From: Flavobacteria bacterium RIFCSPLOWO2_12_FULL_31_7
Lineage (GTDB): Bacteria > Bacteroidota > Bacteroidia > Flavobacteriales > Flavobacteriaceae
Direction of reading: 5' to 3'
Assembly (NCBI GenBank): GCA_001800945.1
Contig: MGWJ01000070.1
Coordinates: 1 to 19,144, forward strand
DNA: 19,144 nucleotides
Part shown: one piece after another, positions 8,124 through 14,744 of the stretch
Position numbering within the stretch: the first letter of the stretch is position 1
Layout of the letters: each line of letters starts with the position of its first letter
The notes under the pieces: generated by a model
What the model saw: the letters and a program-made list of their open reading frames with translations, nothing else
Told to the model about the DNA's origin: nothing
The model's database searches: none
Program-made: the position numbers and the translations under genes

Positions 8124-8160
8124 ACTGAACACTGCAAACTGAGACTGCAAACTTAATACT
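8124..8160. repeat. Degenerate 'actgcaaact' intergenic repeat, copy B
   Basis: Contains cactgcaaactga (8130-8142) followed directly by gactgcaaacttaatac (8143-8159), so the 'actgcaaact' core occurs twice in tandem. It matches copy A at 7751-7767 in the same orientation. The stop codon of the acyltransferase gene (8159-8161) overlaps its edge. Confidence 0.8.
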
Positions 8161-9031
8161 ACCTTTTATGTTTCCAACGTTTATGCGTCCATAAATAGTA
8201 TTCTGGAGCTTCATAAATTTGTTGTTCTACTAATTTTAAGAAATTATCTGTGATTTCATAGTTTGGGATGTCTTTTGCATTTCCATCAGAAAGAATTTCA
8301 AAACTAGCTTCATAATATCCTCTTTTAATTTTTTTCGTTTTTAAGAAAATCACATTCATATCATATTTTTTGGCTAACATTTCTCCACCTGTATGCACCG
8401 GTACTTCATGCCCCATAAATTTTTGCCAATGATGTGTAGTACTTAATTTTGGCGATTGATCACTTACTAAACCATATACACTGTATTTTTTGTTACGAAA
8501 ATTAGAAGCCATTGTAGGTATAGTTTCCTTACTATCAATTAATTGACTTTTAAATTTAGAACGAATTTTTCGTACCAATGTATCAAAATACGGATTAGCT
8601 AATTTTTTATATACGCCATAACCTAAAAAATTAATGTGATAATTCATAGAAACTGCCCATTCATAACTAGCATAATGTGCACATAATAAAGCAATACTTT
8701 TTTCTTTTTTTTCTAATTCATGATATACTTCCATATTTTTAAAAGTATAACGTTTTTCAATTTCTTTACGAGAGATAGATAATGTTTTTGCCATTTCTAG
8801 AAACATATCACACAAATGAGAATAGAATTTTTTCTCAATTATATTTCTTTCTTGTTCTGTTAAATGTGGTAAAGCTAGAGCGATATTTCCTCGAACTGTT
8901 TTTTTTCTGTATTTTATAACTCTATAAACTAAGAAATAAATTACATCTGATAATAAGTATAATATTGGAAATGGTAGTATTGAAATGATCCAAATTAAAG
9001 GATAGATTAAAATATATAGGACTAATTGCAT
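8159..9031 (-). CDS. LpxL/HtrB-type lipid A biosynthesis acyltransferase
   Basis: A 290-residue inner-membrane protein of the lysophospholipid/lipid A acyltransferase family, which adds secondary acyl chains to lipid A at the cytoplasmic face. An N-terminal membrane anchor (about 1-22) is followed by the family's 'VRGNIALALPHLTEQER' helix, and CAHYASYEW holds the catalytic His and Glu as HX4E (H119, E124). The 'GLVSDQSP' block and a C-terminal 'PEYYLWTHKRWKHK' also fit the family: W-HxRWK is the usual ending. In Bacteroidota LpxL-type enzymes are often named LpxL/M without proof of chain or position. I start at ATG 9031; the GTG 24 bases upstream would put a TATATTTG promoter element inside the coding region. 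It is divergent from the rhomboid gene. Confidence 0.92.
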   Translation of the reverse strand: MQLVLYILIYPLIWIISILPFPILYLLSDVIYFLVYRVIKYRKKTVRGNIALALPHLTEQERNIIEKKFYSHLCDMFLEMAKTLSISRKEIEKRYTFKNMEVYHELEKKEKSIALLCAHYASYEWAVSMNYHINFLGYGVYKKLANPYFDTLVRKIRSKFKSQLIDSKETIPTMASNFRNKKYSVYGLVSDQSPKLSTTHHWQKFMGHEVPVHTGGEMLAKKYDMNVIFLKTKKIKRGYYEASFEILSDGNAKDIPNYEITDNFLKLVEQQIYEAPEYYLWTHKRWKHKR

Positions 9032-9044
9032 GAATCTTTTTTTG

Positions 9045-9052
9045 CAAATATA
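9045..9052 (-). promoter_or_regulatory. Putative -7 element TATATTTG before the LpxL-type gene
   Basis: An exact TAnnTTTG match on the minus strand ending 14 bases before the ATG at 9031. No clear TTG -33 element lies at the proper distance. It marks ATG 9031 rather than GTG 9055 as the start. Confidence 0.45.
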
Positions 9053-9112
9053 CACGTTTTGTTATTTCTTCTGAAACTATTTAAAATTTTGGTTAAGAAT
9101 CGTTTTTTGTGA

Positions 9113-9141
9113 TTTGGATTGCAATAATTATCTTATCTTTA
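9113..9141 (+). promoter_or_regulatory. Putative promoter of the rhomboid gene (TTTG-N17-TATCTTTA)
   Basis: TTTG at 9113-9116 and TATCTTTA at 9134-9141 are 17 bases apart. The -7 box differs from TAnnTTTG only in its last base. It sits 20 bases before the ATG in the divergent gap shared with the acyltransferase gene. Confidence 0.4.
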
Positions 9142-9160
9142 TGTTTATTAAATTTTTTAT

Positions 9161-9799
9161 ATGTATTCTATTACAACAATTATTATTGCCGTAACGGCAT
9201 TAGTTACTTTTACAGGTTTATCCAATTCAGAATTTTTTGACAAGTTTAAGTTTAATATCTCAGGTATTAAAGCTGGAGAACAATATCGAATGTTTACTTC
9301 AGGCTTTTTGCACGCGGATTGGTTTCATTTTGCCTTTAATATGTTTAGCTTTTACAGTTTTGCGACTTTTTTAACTTTAGAATTTAATACCATAAATTTT
9401 CTGTTAATTTACTTCGGAAGCATGGGAATTGGAAGTTTATTAACTTATTTTATTCATAAAGATGAACCTTATTATTCTGCAATTGGTGCCTCAGGCGCGG
9501 TAATGGGAATTATTTATTGTGCGATTTTATTATATCCAGAAATAGAACTTAGATTGTTTTTTGCTATCCCAATTCCAGGCTATATTTTTGCTTTTTTGTA
9601 TTTAGCTTATTCTGTTTATGGAATGAAAGGTAAATATGATAATATTGGACATACCGCACATTTAGGTGGCGCCGTTGGTGGATTATTAATTACTTTATTA
9701 TTGGTGCCAAGTTTATTTGAAACAAGATTGCTTTTTATCGGTATTTTATTAATTCCAATTATTGTTTTGACCTATTTAGTAAAGATGAAAAAAATATAA
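9161..9799 (+). CDS. Rhomboid family intramembrane serine protease
   Basis: A 212-residue polytopic membrane protein with six or so hydrophobic segments, the size of a minimal bacterial rhomboid. Catalytic features are visible: the HADWFHFAFNMFSF segment with H56 and N60 (oxyanion side), GASGA with nucleophile Ser111, and GHTAHLGGAVGG with catalytic His167. The Ser/His dyad is complete, so it should cleave transmembrane substrates within the inner membrane. The substrate is unknown. It is followed after 46 bases by the secreted SIMPL protein on the same strand, but that gene seems to have its own promoter. Family assignment is firm. Confidence 0.95.
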   Translation: MYSITTIIIAVTALVTFTGLSNSEFFDKFKFNISGIKAGEQYRMFTSGFLHADWFHFAFNMFSFYSFATFLTLEFNTINFLLIYFGSMGIGSLLTYFIHKDEPYYSAIGASGAVMGIIYCAILLYPEIELRLFFAIPIPGYIFAFLYLAYSVYGMKGKYDNIGHTAHLGGAVGGLLITLLLVPSLFETRLLFIGILLIPIIVLTYLVKMKKI

Positions 9800-9816
9800 T
9801 TGGCACGCTATTTGGA
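9800..9816 (+). promoter_or_regulatory. Sigma-54-like -24/-12 site (TTGGCACG-N4-TTGGA) before the SIMPL gene
   Basis: TTGGCACG (9800-9807) followed after four bases by TTGGA (9812-9816) closely resembles the sigma-54 consensus YTGGCACG-N4-TTGCW. The GG pair at 9802-9803 and the -12 pair at 9814-9815 are ten bases apart as required, but the -12 pair is GG instead of GC. The site begins at the base after the rhomboid stop and lies 30 bases before the SIMPL ATG. A weaker sigma-A-type reading overlaps it: TTG at 9800, 17 bases, then TAATTTGA at 9820. Confidence 0.45.
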
Positions 9817-9845
9817 ATGTAATTTGAAAACTAAATAAATCGAAT

Positions 9846-10541
9846 ATGAAAAAGTTAATTTTATTACTAACATTAGTTACTACAATGAATGTTATGAGTC
9901 AAGAACAACACAAATCAGTGCCACAGATTTCCATTTCTGGTGAAGGAAAAGTTAAGGTTACGCCAGACATTGTAGTAATTCAATTAGGTGTACAAAATAA
10001 TGGAAAAGATGCTAAGGAAGTGAAAACACTTAATGATGTAACAATAGATAAAGTAATTAAGTATATCAAAAAGTTTAATATTCCTTCAGCAGATTATCAA
10101 ACGGCTCAAATGAGCTTGCATAAAAATTACGATTACGATAAAAAGAAATATTCTTACCAAGCAAATCAAACCGTATCTGTTACTTTAAAAGATATTTCTA
10201 AGTACGATGCCTTTATGATGGATGTTATGGATACAGGAATTAACGTAATCAATGGAGTAGAGTTTAAATCTTCAAAAATGGAAACATATGAAACAGAAGC
10301 AAGAAAAAAAGCGATTTTAAACGCGAAGAAGAAAGCTGATGATTATGTATCGGTTTTAGCAGGACAAAAAGTTGGTAAAGCGATTTTGATTTCAGATAAT
10401 TCCTATACAAACTATCCGCAACCTGTTTTTATGGAAAAAGGAATGATGGCAGAAGCTGATGCTGCAATGCCTAGAGAAACTTTAGCAGTTGGAGAAATTG
10501 AGATTGTTTGTACGGTAAATGTGAGTTTTGTTTTGGAATAA
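9846..10541 (+). CDS. Secreted SIMPL-domain (DUF541) protein
   Basis: A 231-residue protein with a signal peptide (MKKLILLLTLVTTMNVMSQ) and a single SIMPL domain. The family pattern is clear: 'ISISGEGKVKVTPDIVVIQLGVQNNGKDA' at about 30-57, 'IPSADYQTAQMSLHKNYDYD' at about 79-98, and 'ARKKAILNAKKKADDYVSVLAGQKVG' at about 152-177. A C-terminal strand 'VGEIEIVCTVNVSFVL' closes the domain. SIMPL proteins are periplasmic or surface-associated; E. coli YggE is linked to lower oxidative stress, but no biochemical activity is established. It sits downstream of the rhomboid gene and ends at a strong bidirectional terminator. A second, divergent SIMPL protein lies at 12122-13132. Confidence 0.92.
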   Translation: MKKLILLLTLVTTMNVMSQEQHKSVPQISISGEGKVKVTPDIVVIQLGVQNNGKDAKEVKTLNDVTIDKVIKYIKKFNIPSADYQTAQMSLHKNYDYDKKKYSYQANQTVSVTLKDISKYDAFMMDVMDTGINVINGVEFKSSKMETYETEARKKAILNAKKKADDYVSVLAGQKVGKAILISDNSYTNYPQPVFMEKGMMAEADAAMPRETLAVGEIEIVCTVNVSFVLE

Positions 10542-10561
10542 TATCCAATTTAATATAAAAT

Positions 10562-10592
10562 AAAAAAGCACTTCAATTGAAGTGCTTTTTTT
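10562..10592. terminator. Bidirectional rho-independent terminator
   Basis: A perfect 18-base palindrome, gcacttcaattgaagtgc (10568-10585), is flanked by A6 and T7. It can serve the SIMPL gene on the plus strand and the tRNA-Tyr gene on the minus strand. With a four-base AATT loop the stem is seven base pairs. Confidence 0.9.
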
Positions 10593-10593
10593 G

Positions 10594-10674
10594 TGGGGAG
10601 AGCAGGATTCGAACCTGCGAAGTTTTCACAGCAGATTTACAGTCTGCCCTCGTTGGCCGCTTGAGTATCTCCCC
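10594..10674 (-). tRNA. tRNA-Tyr (anticodon GTA)
   Basis: Read on the minus strand, the 81-base gene folds as a type II tRNA. The acceptor GGGGAGA pairs with TCTCCCC. The anticodon stem GCAGA/TCTGC encloses the loop CTGTAAA (anticodon GTA, Tyr). There is a long variable arm (TGTGAAAACTTC) and a T arm GCAGG-TTCGAAT-CCTGC. The discriminator base is A and CCA is not encoded. It is transcribed alone, from a strong promoter just upstream to the terminator at 10562-10592. Confidence 0.97.
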
Positions 10675-10692
10675 ATGGCCATAACTTGAGTG

Positions 10693-10723
10693 CAAATATA
10701 TAATTGTTTTTTTTAGTTCCAAA
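10693..10723 (-). promoter_or_regulatory. Promoter of tRNA-Tyr (TTTG-N19-TATATTTG)
   Basis: On the minus strand TTTG (10723-10720), a 19-base spacer and TATATTTG (10700-10693) match the Bacteroidota housekeeping promoter exactly. The -7 box ends 19 bases before the mature tRNA 5' end. This is the best promoter in the window and the internal standard for judging the others. Confidence 0.85.
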
Positions 10724-10780
10724 CTTATTTTAAAGGAATATTTAAAATATTTTATAACATTCTGAAAATTAAAAACATAA

Positions 10781-10816
10781 AAAATCCCATTTCGATTATT
10801 ATTTCGAAATGGGATT
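10781..10816 (-). terminator. Rho-independent terminator of the TlpA-type gene
   Basis: A 13-base-pair inverted repeat, aatcccatttcga (10783-10795) with tcgaaatgggatt (10804-10816), has an eight-base loop. On the minus strand the stem ends in GGGATTTTTT. It lies 21 bases after the stop codon of the thioredoxin gene. Confidence 0.88.
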
Positions 10817-10836
10817 GATTTTTATTGTAAAGTGTC

Positions 10837-11772
10837 TTACTTAATACCTAATAATTCTTTTACTTTTGCTTTTAAATCGTCACCTCTAAGGTTTCTTGCT
10901 ACAATATTTCCTTTGGCATCTAATATAAATGTAGATGGAATTTCTTCTACCTTGTAAGTTAAAGCAATTGGATCTTTCCAGCCTTTTAAATTAGAAACTT
11001 GTGTCCAAGTTAATTTATCTTTAGCAATTGCATTTTTCCATTTTGTAGCATCTTCATCTAAAGAAACACCAATAATGTTTAAACCTTTACTGTGTAATTC
11101 ATTATAAAGTGCTACAACATTAGGGTTTTCAGCTCTACACGGTCCGCACCAAGATGCCCAAAAATCAATAATGGTAACCTTTCCTAATGATTCTTTCAAA
11201 GAAACGGTTTTTCCTTCTATTGTTTTTGCTGAGAAGTTAGGTGCTTTATCTACTTTTTTTTTTTCAAGCATTTCAGCTGGTAATTTTGGCATTTTTGGTA
11301 AATTCTTCTCAGAAGCAATTCTTAGCTCTAATTCTTTTTTGATACCGATTGCACTTTTAGTATTCTTTAAATCATTAGGTAAATTTTCGTAAAATGCTTT
11401 TACATCTTTCGTTTCAATTTTATAATTGAAAAATAAGTTTTCCATTAACAAAACAGATACAAATTTATCTTCATTCTTCTTGATAAAGTCTTTAGATGTT
11501 TTGTCATTTTGAGCCTGAAATTTCTTTCCTTCCGCAACAATTAAGGCATATTGCTTTTCTTCTTCTTCAGTTAATTTCTCTTTCTTTTCTTTTTTGGCTT
11601 GAATTTGTTGTAAAAATCCTTCGTATGGTTTAATAAAAGCCATAACTTTATCTTGATTGCTTAAGTTTAAGTTATTGTATTCTTGTAATAAGTCATTATT
11701 TTCTGTACCTCCAATTACAGATTTGAATGGTTCTTTGATGTTGAATTTTATATCAATATTTCCGTTTTCCAA
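10837..11772 (-). CDS. TlpA-family thiol-disulfide reductase, thioredoxin part of a frameshifted gene
   Basis: The open frame encodes 311 residues. An all-helical, Lys/Glu-rich linker region (about 40-150) leads to a TlpA/AhpC-TSA thioredoxin domain (about 172-311) with WASWCGPC (active Cys209 and Cys212) and the cis-Pro loop EEIPSTF (Pro279). Such proteins reduce or exchange disulfides in the periplasm, tethered as lipoproteins. The frame opens without an ATG: the first candidate is the TTG at 11772 inside 'PLILENG', which belongs to the N-terminal DUF4369-like domain. Homologous-looking sequence (LEYAIVGIDGVNNGSIPLI) continues upstream in the same frame to about 11831, where the lipoprotein start lies in another frame. 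So this piece lacks its own export signal. Unless the break is a sequencing error, the protein is likely non-functional or mislocalised. Confidence 0.8.
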   Translation of the reverse strand: MENGNIDIKFNIKEPFKSVIGGTENNDLLQEYNNLNLSNQDKVMAFIKPYEGFLQQIQAKKEKKEKLTEEEEKQYALIVAEGKKFQAQNDKTSKDFIKKNEDKFVSVLLMENLFFNYKIETKDVKAFYENLPNDLKNTKSAIGIKKELELRIASEKNLPKMPKLPAEMLEKKKVDKAPNFSAKTIEGKTVSLKESLGKVTIIDFWASWCGPCRAENPNVVALYNELHSKGLNIIGVSLDEDATKWKNAIAKDKLTWTQVSNLKGWKDPIALTYKVEEIPSTFILDAKGNIVARNLRGDDLKAKVKELLGIK

Positions 11773-11825
11773 GATTAAAGGAATAGAACCATTATTTACA
11801 CCATCAATTCCAACTATTGCGTATT

Positions 11826-11978
11826 CTAAGTGTCTTTTGGTTTCGGCCCGCCAATAGAATCAGCTGTAACTAAATAAACTTTAGTTCCGTCTTTAACTCC
11901 TTTTGCAGATCCTTCTAATTTAAACCCATTGCAAGAAATTAAAATTAATGCAGAAAATAATACTACTAATTGTTTCAT
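11826..11978 (-). pseudogene. Lipoprotein signal and DUF4369 start of the broken TlpA-family gene
   Basis: From the ATG at 11978, 50 codons are open, then TAG at 11826-11828. The product starts MKQLVVLFSALILISCNG: a lipoprotein signal with lipobox LISC and Cys16. It continues KLEGSAKGVKDGTKVYLVTA and ends GGPKPKDT, the usual first strands of a DUF4369 domain. Immediately past the stop the domain resumes two bases out of frame with LEYAIVGIDG. The segment normally found between 'KDT' and the next strand (a 'V-xxGxFxFxG' piece of perhaps 15-20 residues) is absent. A small internal deletion that is not a multiple of three explains both facts. The promoter and start look intact. Confidence 0.8.
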
Positions 11979-12031
11979 TTTTATAATTTGTAAATTGTTA
12001 TACTGAAAAATTCAGTTTATTTGATTGGCTG

Positions 12032-12039
12032 CAAATGTA
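12032..12039 (-). promoter_or_regulatory. Putative -7 element TACATTTG of the TlpA-family gene
   Basis: An exact TAnnTTTG match on the minus strand, 54 bases before ATG 11978. The nearest upstream TTG is about 25 bases away, longer than ideal. A small hairpin (actgaaaaattcagt, 12002-12016) would lie in the leader. Confidence 0.4.
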
Positions 12040-12085
12040 TTAATTTTTTTAGATTAATAAAATCCAATTAACTTGGTATTATGAT

Positions 12086-12115
12086 AAAAAAAATCCGCAT
12101 GTTTTACGATGCGGA
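12086..12115 (-). terminator. Rho-independent terminator of the larger SIMPL-type gene
   Basis: Seven-base-pair stem tccgcat (12094-12100) / atgcgga (12109-12115) with an eight-base loop. On the minus strand the stem is followed by eight T. It lies just after the stop codon at 12122. Confidence 0.85.
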
Positions 12116-12121
12116 AATTAA

Positions 12122-13132
12122 TTATAAAGCTAATGGTTTGATGTCGCCTGAAGCTGTAATGATATAATATCTGTTGTTTCTTATTATTGTATTTTTTGGA
12201 AGTTGGTCTTCTTTTAATTTAATTCTAATCGTTAAATCATAAAATATTTGAATCGTGGGCTCAGTAATATCTGCATTTACCACGAATGTGTGTGATTTAG
12301 CTAAAGCAGCATCATAAAATTGTGTAGTGTTTTTTCGAATATTATTCACCTGACTTTCTGGTGAAAAGTTCGTGGCAGCCTGACTATAAGCCGTGTAAGC
12401 TTTATAGCTTTCCATAGGATATAAAGTGGTGTAACCTTCTACTAATGTTTTTTCTTTTTTAAATAAATCGGTATTCATAATGGCCGAATAATTAGTTAGC
12501 ATTTGTTTGTATTCTTCTGAAGCTTTTAGTTGTAATACATCTCTAATATGGTCTAAATTACTTGTTACATAATCTACTTTCGCTAAATCGTAAATTTCTT
12601 GTTTGGCACAAATACTCATAATTTTGTTTAAATCATTTGTGTTTTTAAACTTGATAATTAGGTTTTTTTTCAATTCAAATCCACTTGGTTTTTCGTTGTA
12701 GGTTTTCGGATTAAAAATCTTCTTTGTAACTTCATAATCATACATCGGAACAAACGAAATCATATCTGTTATGACTTCAATTTCGGCATTAAATGTTTTC
12801 AATTCGTTCATTACTGTATTTAATCTTTCGTCCATTAAATTCGTAACTTCTTCGGCTGTTTTTCCAACTTGTAACACGCTAAAAACTGCTTTTTGGCAAC
12901 TGGCTTTTTCGTTGTAAATTCCTTTAATTGTAATGACCATTTCGTTATCATTACTATACGAAGTTTGAATAGTTGGAACATCTCGATTGTGATATTGATT
13001 TTGATAATTGTAATTGCCGCTAGCTTCTTTTTTTGCTAATTCATCATGATTAACATTTCCAGAATGTTGTGCGAATAATGAATTACATGAAACTACTAAT
13101 AAGGTTACTAAAAGGATGTTTAAATTTTTCAT
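12122..13132 (-). CDS. Exported SIMPL-like (DUF541) protein, divergent
   Basis: A 336-residue exported protein. The signal region MKNLNILLVTLLVVSCNSLF contains VVSC, a good lipobox (Cys15), so it may be a lipoprotein; cleavage after SLFA by signal peptidase I is the alternative. After a low-complexity Asn/Tyr/His stretch (about 25-55), a SIMPL-type domain is recognisable: 'MVITIKGIYNEKASCQKAVFSVLQVGKTAEEV' (about 65-96), 'FVPMYDYE' (about 126-133) and 'YDLAKVDYVTSNLDHIRDVLQLKASEEYKQM' (about 181-211). It departs from the family core: the usual 'VxPD' is replaced by 'EKASCQ', and about 110 residues follow the domain. It is divergent from a membrane-protein operon across a 160-base gap. The SIMPL assignment rests on pattern and is moderately sure. 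Confidence 0.7.
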   Translation of the reverse strand: MKNLNILLVTLLVVSCNSLFAQHSGNVNHDELAKKEASGNYNYQNQYHNRDVPTIQTSYSNDNEMVITIKGIYNEKASCQKAVFSVLQVGKTAEEVTNLMDERLNTVMNELKTFNAEIEVITDMISFVPMYDYEVTKKIFNPKTYNEKPSGFELKKNLIIKFKNTNDLNKIMSICAKQEIYDLAKVDYVTSNLDHIRDVLQLKASEEYKQMLTNYSAIMNTDLFKKEKTLVEGYTTLYPMESYKAYTAYSQAATNFSPESQVNNIRKNTTQFYDAALAKSHTFVVNADITEPTIQIFYDLTIRIKLKEDQLPKNTIIRNNRYYIITASGDIKPLAL

Positions 13133-13160
13133 GATTTTTTGTTTTAAATGTTTAACGAGA

Positions 13161-13168
13161 CAAACTTA
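13161..13168 (-). promoter_or_regulatory. Putative -7 element TAAGTTTG of the larger SIMPL-type gene
   Basis: An exact TAnnTTTG match on the minus strand, 29 bases before the ATG at 13132. No TTG lies at the -33 position. It shares the 13133-13292 divergent gap with the opposite promoter at 13274. Confidence 0.4.
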
Positions 13169-13273
13169 TGGCAACATGAAAATTTTAATTCGGTAAAACC
13201 ACTGTTTACTGATTGTAAAGTATTTTCAGTACATTTACAGCCGTTTTACAATAGTGGAAATAACAAGAAATAC

Positions 13274-13281
13274 TACTTTTG
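13274..13281 (+). promoter_or_regulatory. Putative -7 element TACTTTTG of the 13293-15423 operon
   Basis: An exact TAnnTTTG match whose last base is 12 bases before the ATG at 13293, implying a leader of only a few bases. The -33 region has no clear TTG. Confidence 0.42.
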
Positions 13282-13292
13282 AAAAATAATTT

Positions 13293-14177
13293 ATGACAGA
13301 TTTAGAAATTTTTTACGAACTTAAGAAATGCGTTTTGGAACACTACCAAAATAGCTATCCGTATTTTAACGGAAGTTGGAAAAGTTTCAGTTCACAAGAT
13401 ATTTTAAATCTGATAGATGATATTCAATTTAAAACGAAACAATCCGTAAGTGAAAAGTGGATCTATACACATCTGAAACCAGAAATTAACGAAAAATTAC
13501 CACGAAAAGATATGTTAGATATTTTGAGTGTGTATGTTGGAAAATCAGGTTGGGATGAGTTTAAGTTTATTGATAATAGCAATAACAATACTAATAGTAA
13601 TCCAAAGAAGAAATTTGGAATTTTGATATTGATTTTTGGAGTTTTAATAATCGGATTTGTAATCTGGAAAGTGACTTCGAACCCAAATCAGAAAATTGAA
13701 TTGCAAAATAGTTTTACGAAAGATTCCGTTGCGAAAGAAGATGTAAAAGCTTTTGTTTTGGAAGATACTGTTGAAAAACCAATTGATATTCAATCACCAA
13801 CTCTAAATCTAGAAAAAGGAACGAAAGTGGTTATAAAAAGTCCGTTTTATAAAGAAAAAGTAATCACCATTTCGCAAAATGAACCTTTATCTCGAGTAGA
13901 ATTAAATCCGAACGATTACGCTATGATGTTAAAAGCCTTTATGAAAAGCGACATCAAAGACTGGCAAACCAGAAAAGAGCAATTGAATAAAATTTTATCA
14001 GATAATTTGGAAGTGATGGTGATGTTAGAAAACGATTTAGGTGCAGAATATTTTAATAAAGCGGAGTTTGCTCAAAAAGTAATTATTCCTTCCACCTCAT
14101 TAAAAAAGTTAAAAATTGTAGAAATTCAACAAGAAAAAAACAATAAAATATCGTTTTTACGATTAACACAAGAATAA
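13293..14177 (+). CDS. Single-pass membrane protein with cytosolic N-domain and extracytoplasmic C-domain, unrecognised
   Basis: A 294-residue protein with no signal peptide. Residues 1-92 form a compact, Trp/Tyr-rich helical domain ('LKKCVLEHY', 'GSWKSFSSQDILNLIDDIQ', 'SEKWIYTHLKPE', 'LPRKDMLDILSVYVGKSGWDEF'). I have the impression of similar N-terminal domains in other flavobacterial membrane proteins but cannot name a family. An Asn-rich linker leads to one membrane helix (about 108-127). The rest should lie in the periplasm, with a short beta region ('GTKVVIKSPFYKEKVITIS') and a helical part ('NPNDYAMMLKAFMKSDIKDWQTRKEQLNKIL'). The layout suits a protein linking periplasm and cytosol, such as a sensor, but that is inference. 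It is first in a tight operon, one base before the next gene. Confidence 0.75.
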   Translation: MTDLEIFYELKKCVLEHYQNSYPYFNGSWKSFSSQDILNLIDDIQFKTKQSVSEKWIYTHLKPEINEKLPRKDMLDILSVYVGKSGWDEFKFIDNSNNNTNSNPKKKFGILILIFGVLIIGFVIWKVTSNPNQKIELQNSFTKDSVAKEDVKAFVLEDTVEKPIDIQSPTLNLEKGTKVVIKSPFYKEKVITISQNEPLSRVELNPNDYAMMLKAFMKSDIKDWQTRKEQLNKILSDNLEVMVMLENDLGAEYFNKAEFAQKVIIPSTSLKKLKIVEIQQEKNNKISFLRLTQE

Positions 14178-14178
14178 A

Positions 14179-14742
14179 ATGAAGCACTTAATTTACTTAT
14201 TGTTGTTTTTTCCATGGCTAGTAATTGGACAAAGTAATTCTCAAAAAGAAGAAGCTTCTTCAAATAAAGAAGTGTCTAAAAAAATGGTTGCAAGTTCTAT
14301 TTCTTCCCATTTTAATTCAAAAGTCATTTCCGCTTATACGAATCAAAGTGAACAACTAATTACAGATTTTTATGCTTACTTAACTTTGTATCCTCAAGCA
14401 GAATCAGAAGCTTTGCAAAAAGAACTTGATAAGTCGATTCAACAAATGTTTTTATCTGAAACTATATTAGTTGAAGATTTTATTTCAGGTTCAAATAAAA
14501 AAATTAAACTTTTAGAATTGCTTCAATATTGTAAAGAAAATAAGTTTGTTGTTTCGGTAAATAACATTCAAAATACTTCTGTAAATGCTACCAATTTCGA
14601 TATGAGATATCAATTGTTAGTAACAAATAATGCTGAAACTAAAACCTATAATTTTACTCAAAAAGTATATTTATTTCCTGTTGAGAAACAATTCGGAAAT
14701 ATCAAAAAAACGATTTGGGAACTAAAATTAGGTGAGTTTTAA
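14179..14742 (+). CDS. Exported protein of unknown function
   Basis: A 187-residue protein with a signal peptide (MKHLIYLLLFFPWLVIG, cleavage before Gln18). A Ser/Lys/Glu-rich stretch (about 18-45) is followed by a helical part ('AYTNQSEQLITDFYAYLTLYP', 'ESEALQKELDKSIQQMF') and a beta-rich end ('VVSVNNIQNTSVNATNFDMRYQ', 'TKTYNFTQKVYLFP'). The C-terminal half has the look of a small alpha+beta periplasmic domain of the NTF2 or cystatin kind, but no family is recognised. The start ATG lies one base after the preceding stop (TAAaATG) and the next gene starts two bases after its own stop, so the three are surely one transcript. It may pair in the periplasm with the C-terminal domain of the preceding membrane protein. 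Confidence 0.7.
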   Translation: MKHLIYLLLFFPWLVIGQSNSQKEEASSNKEVSKKMVASSISSHFNSKVISAYTNQSEQLITDFYAYLTLYPQAESEALQKELDKSIQQMFLSETILVEDFISGSNKKIKLLELLQYCKENKFVVSVNNIQNTSVNATNFDMRYQLLVTNNAETKTYNFTQKVYLFPVEKQFGNIKKTIWELKLGEF

Positions 14743-14744
14743 TT

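Noticed and set aside
7751..8159. Recurring cactgcaaactga units as a possible CRISPR array
   Set aside because: Only two to three copies, irregular spacing, and a coding gene of nearly 300 bases between them; no cas genes nearby.
10568..10585. Perfect palindrome gcacttcaattgaagtgc as a possible regulator operator
   Set aside because: Flanking A6 and T7 tracts and its place between two convergent gene ends fit a bidirectional terminator better.
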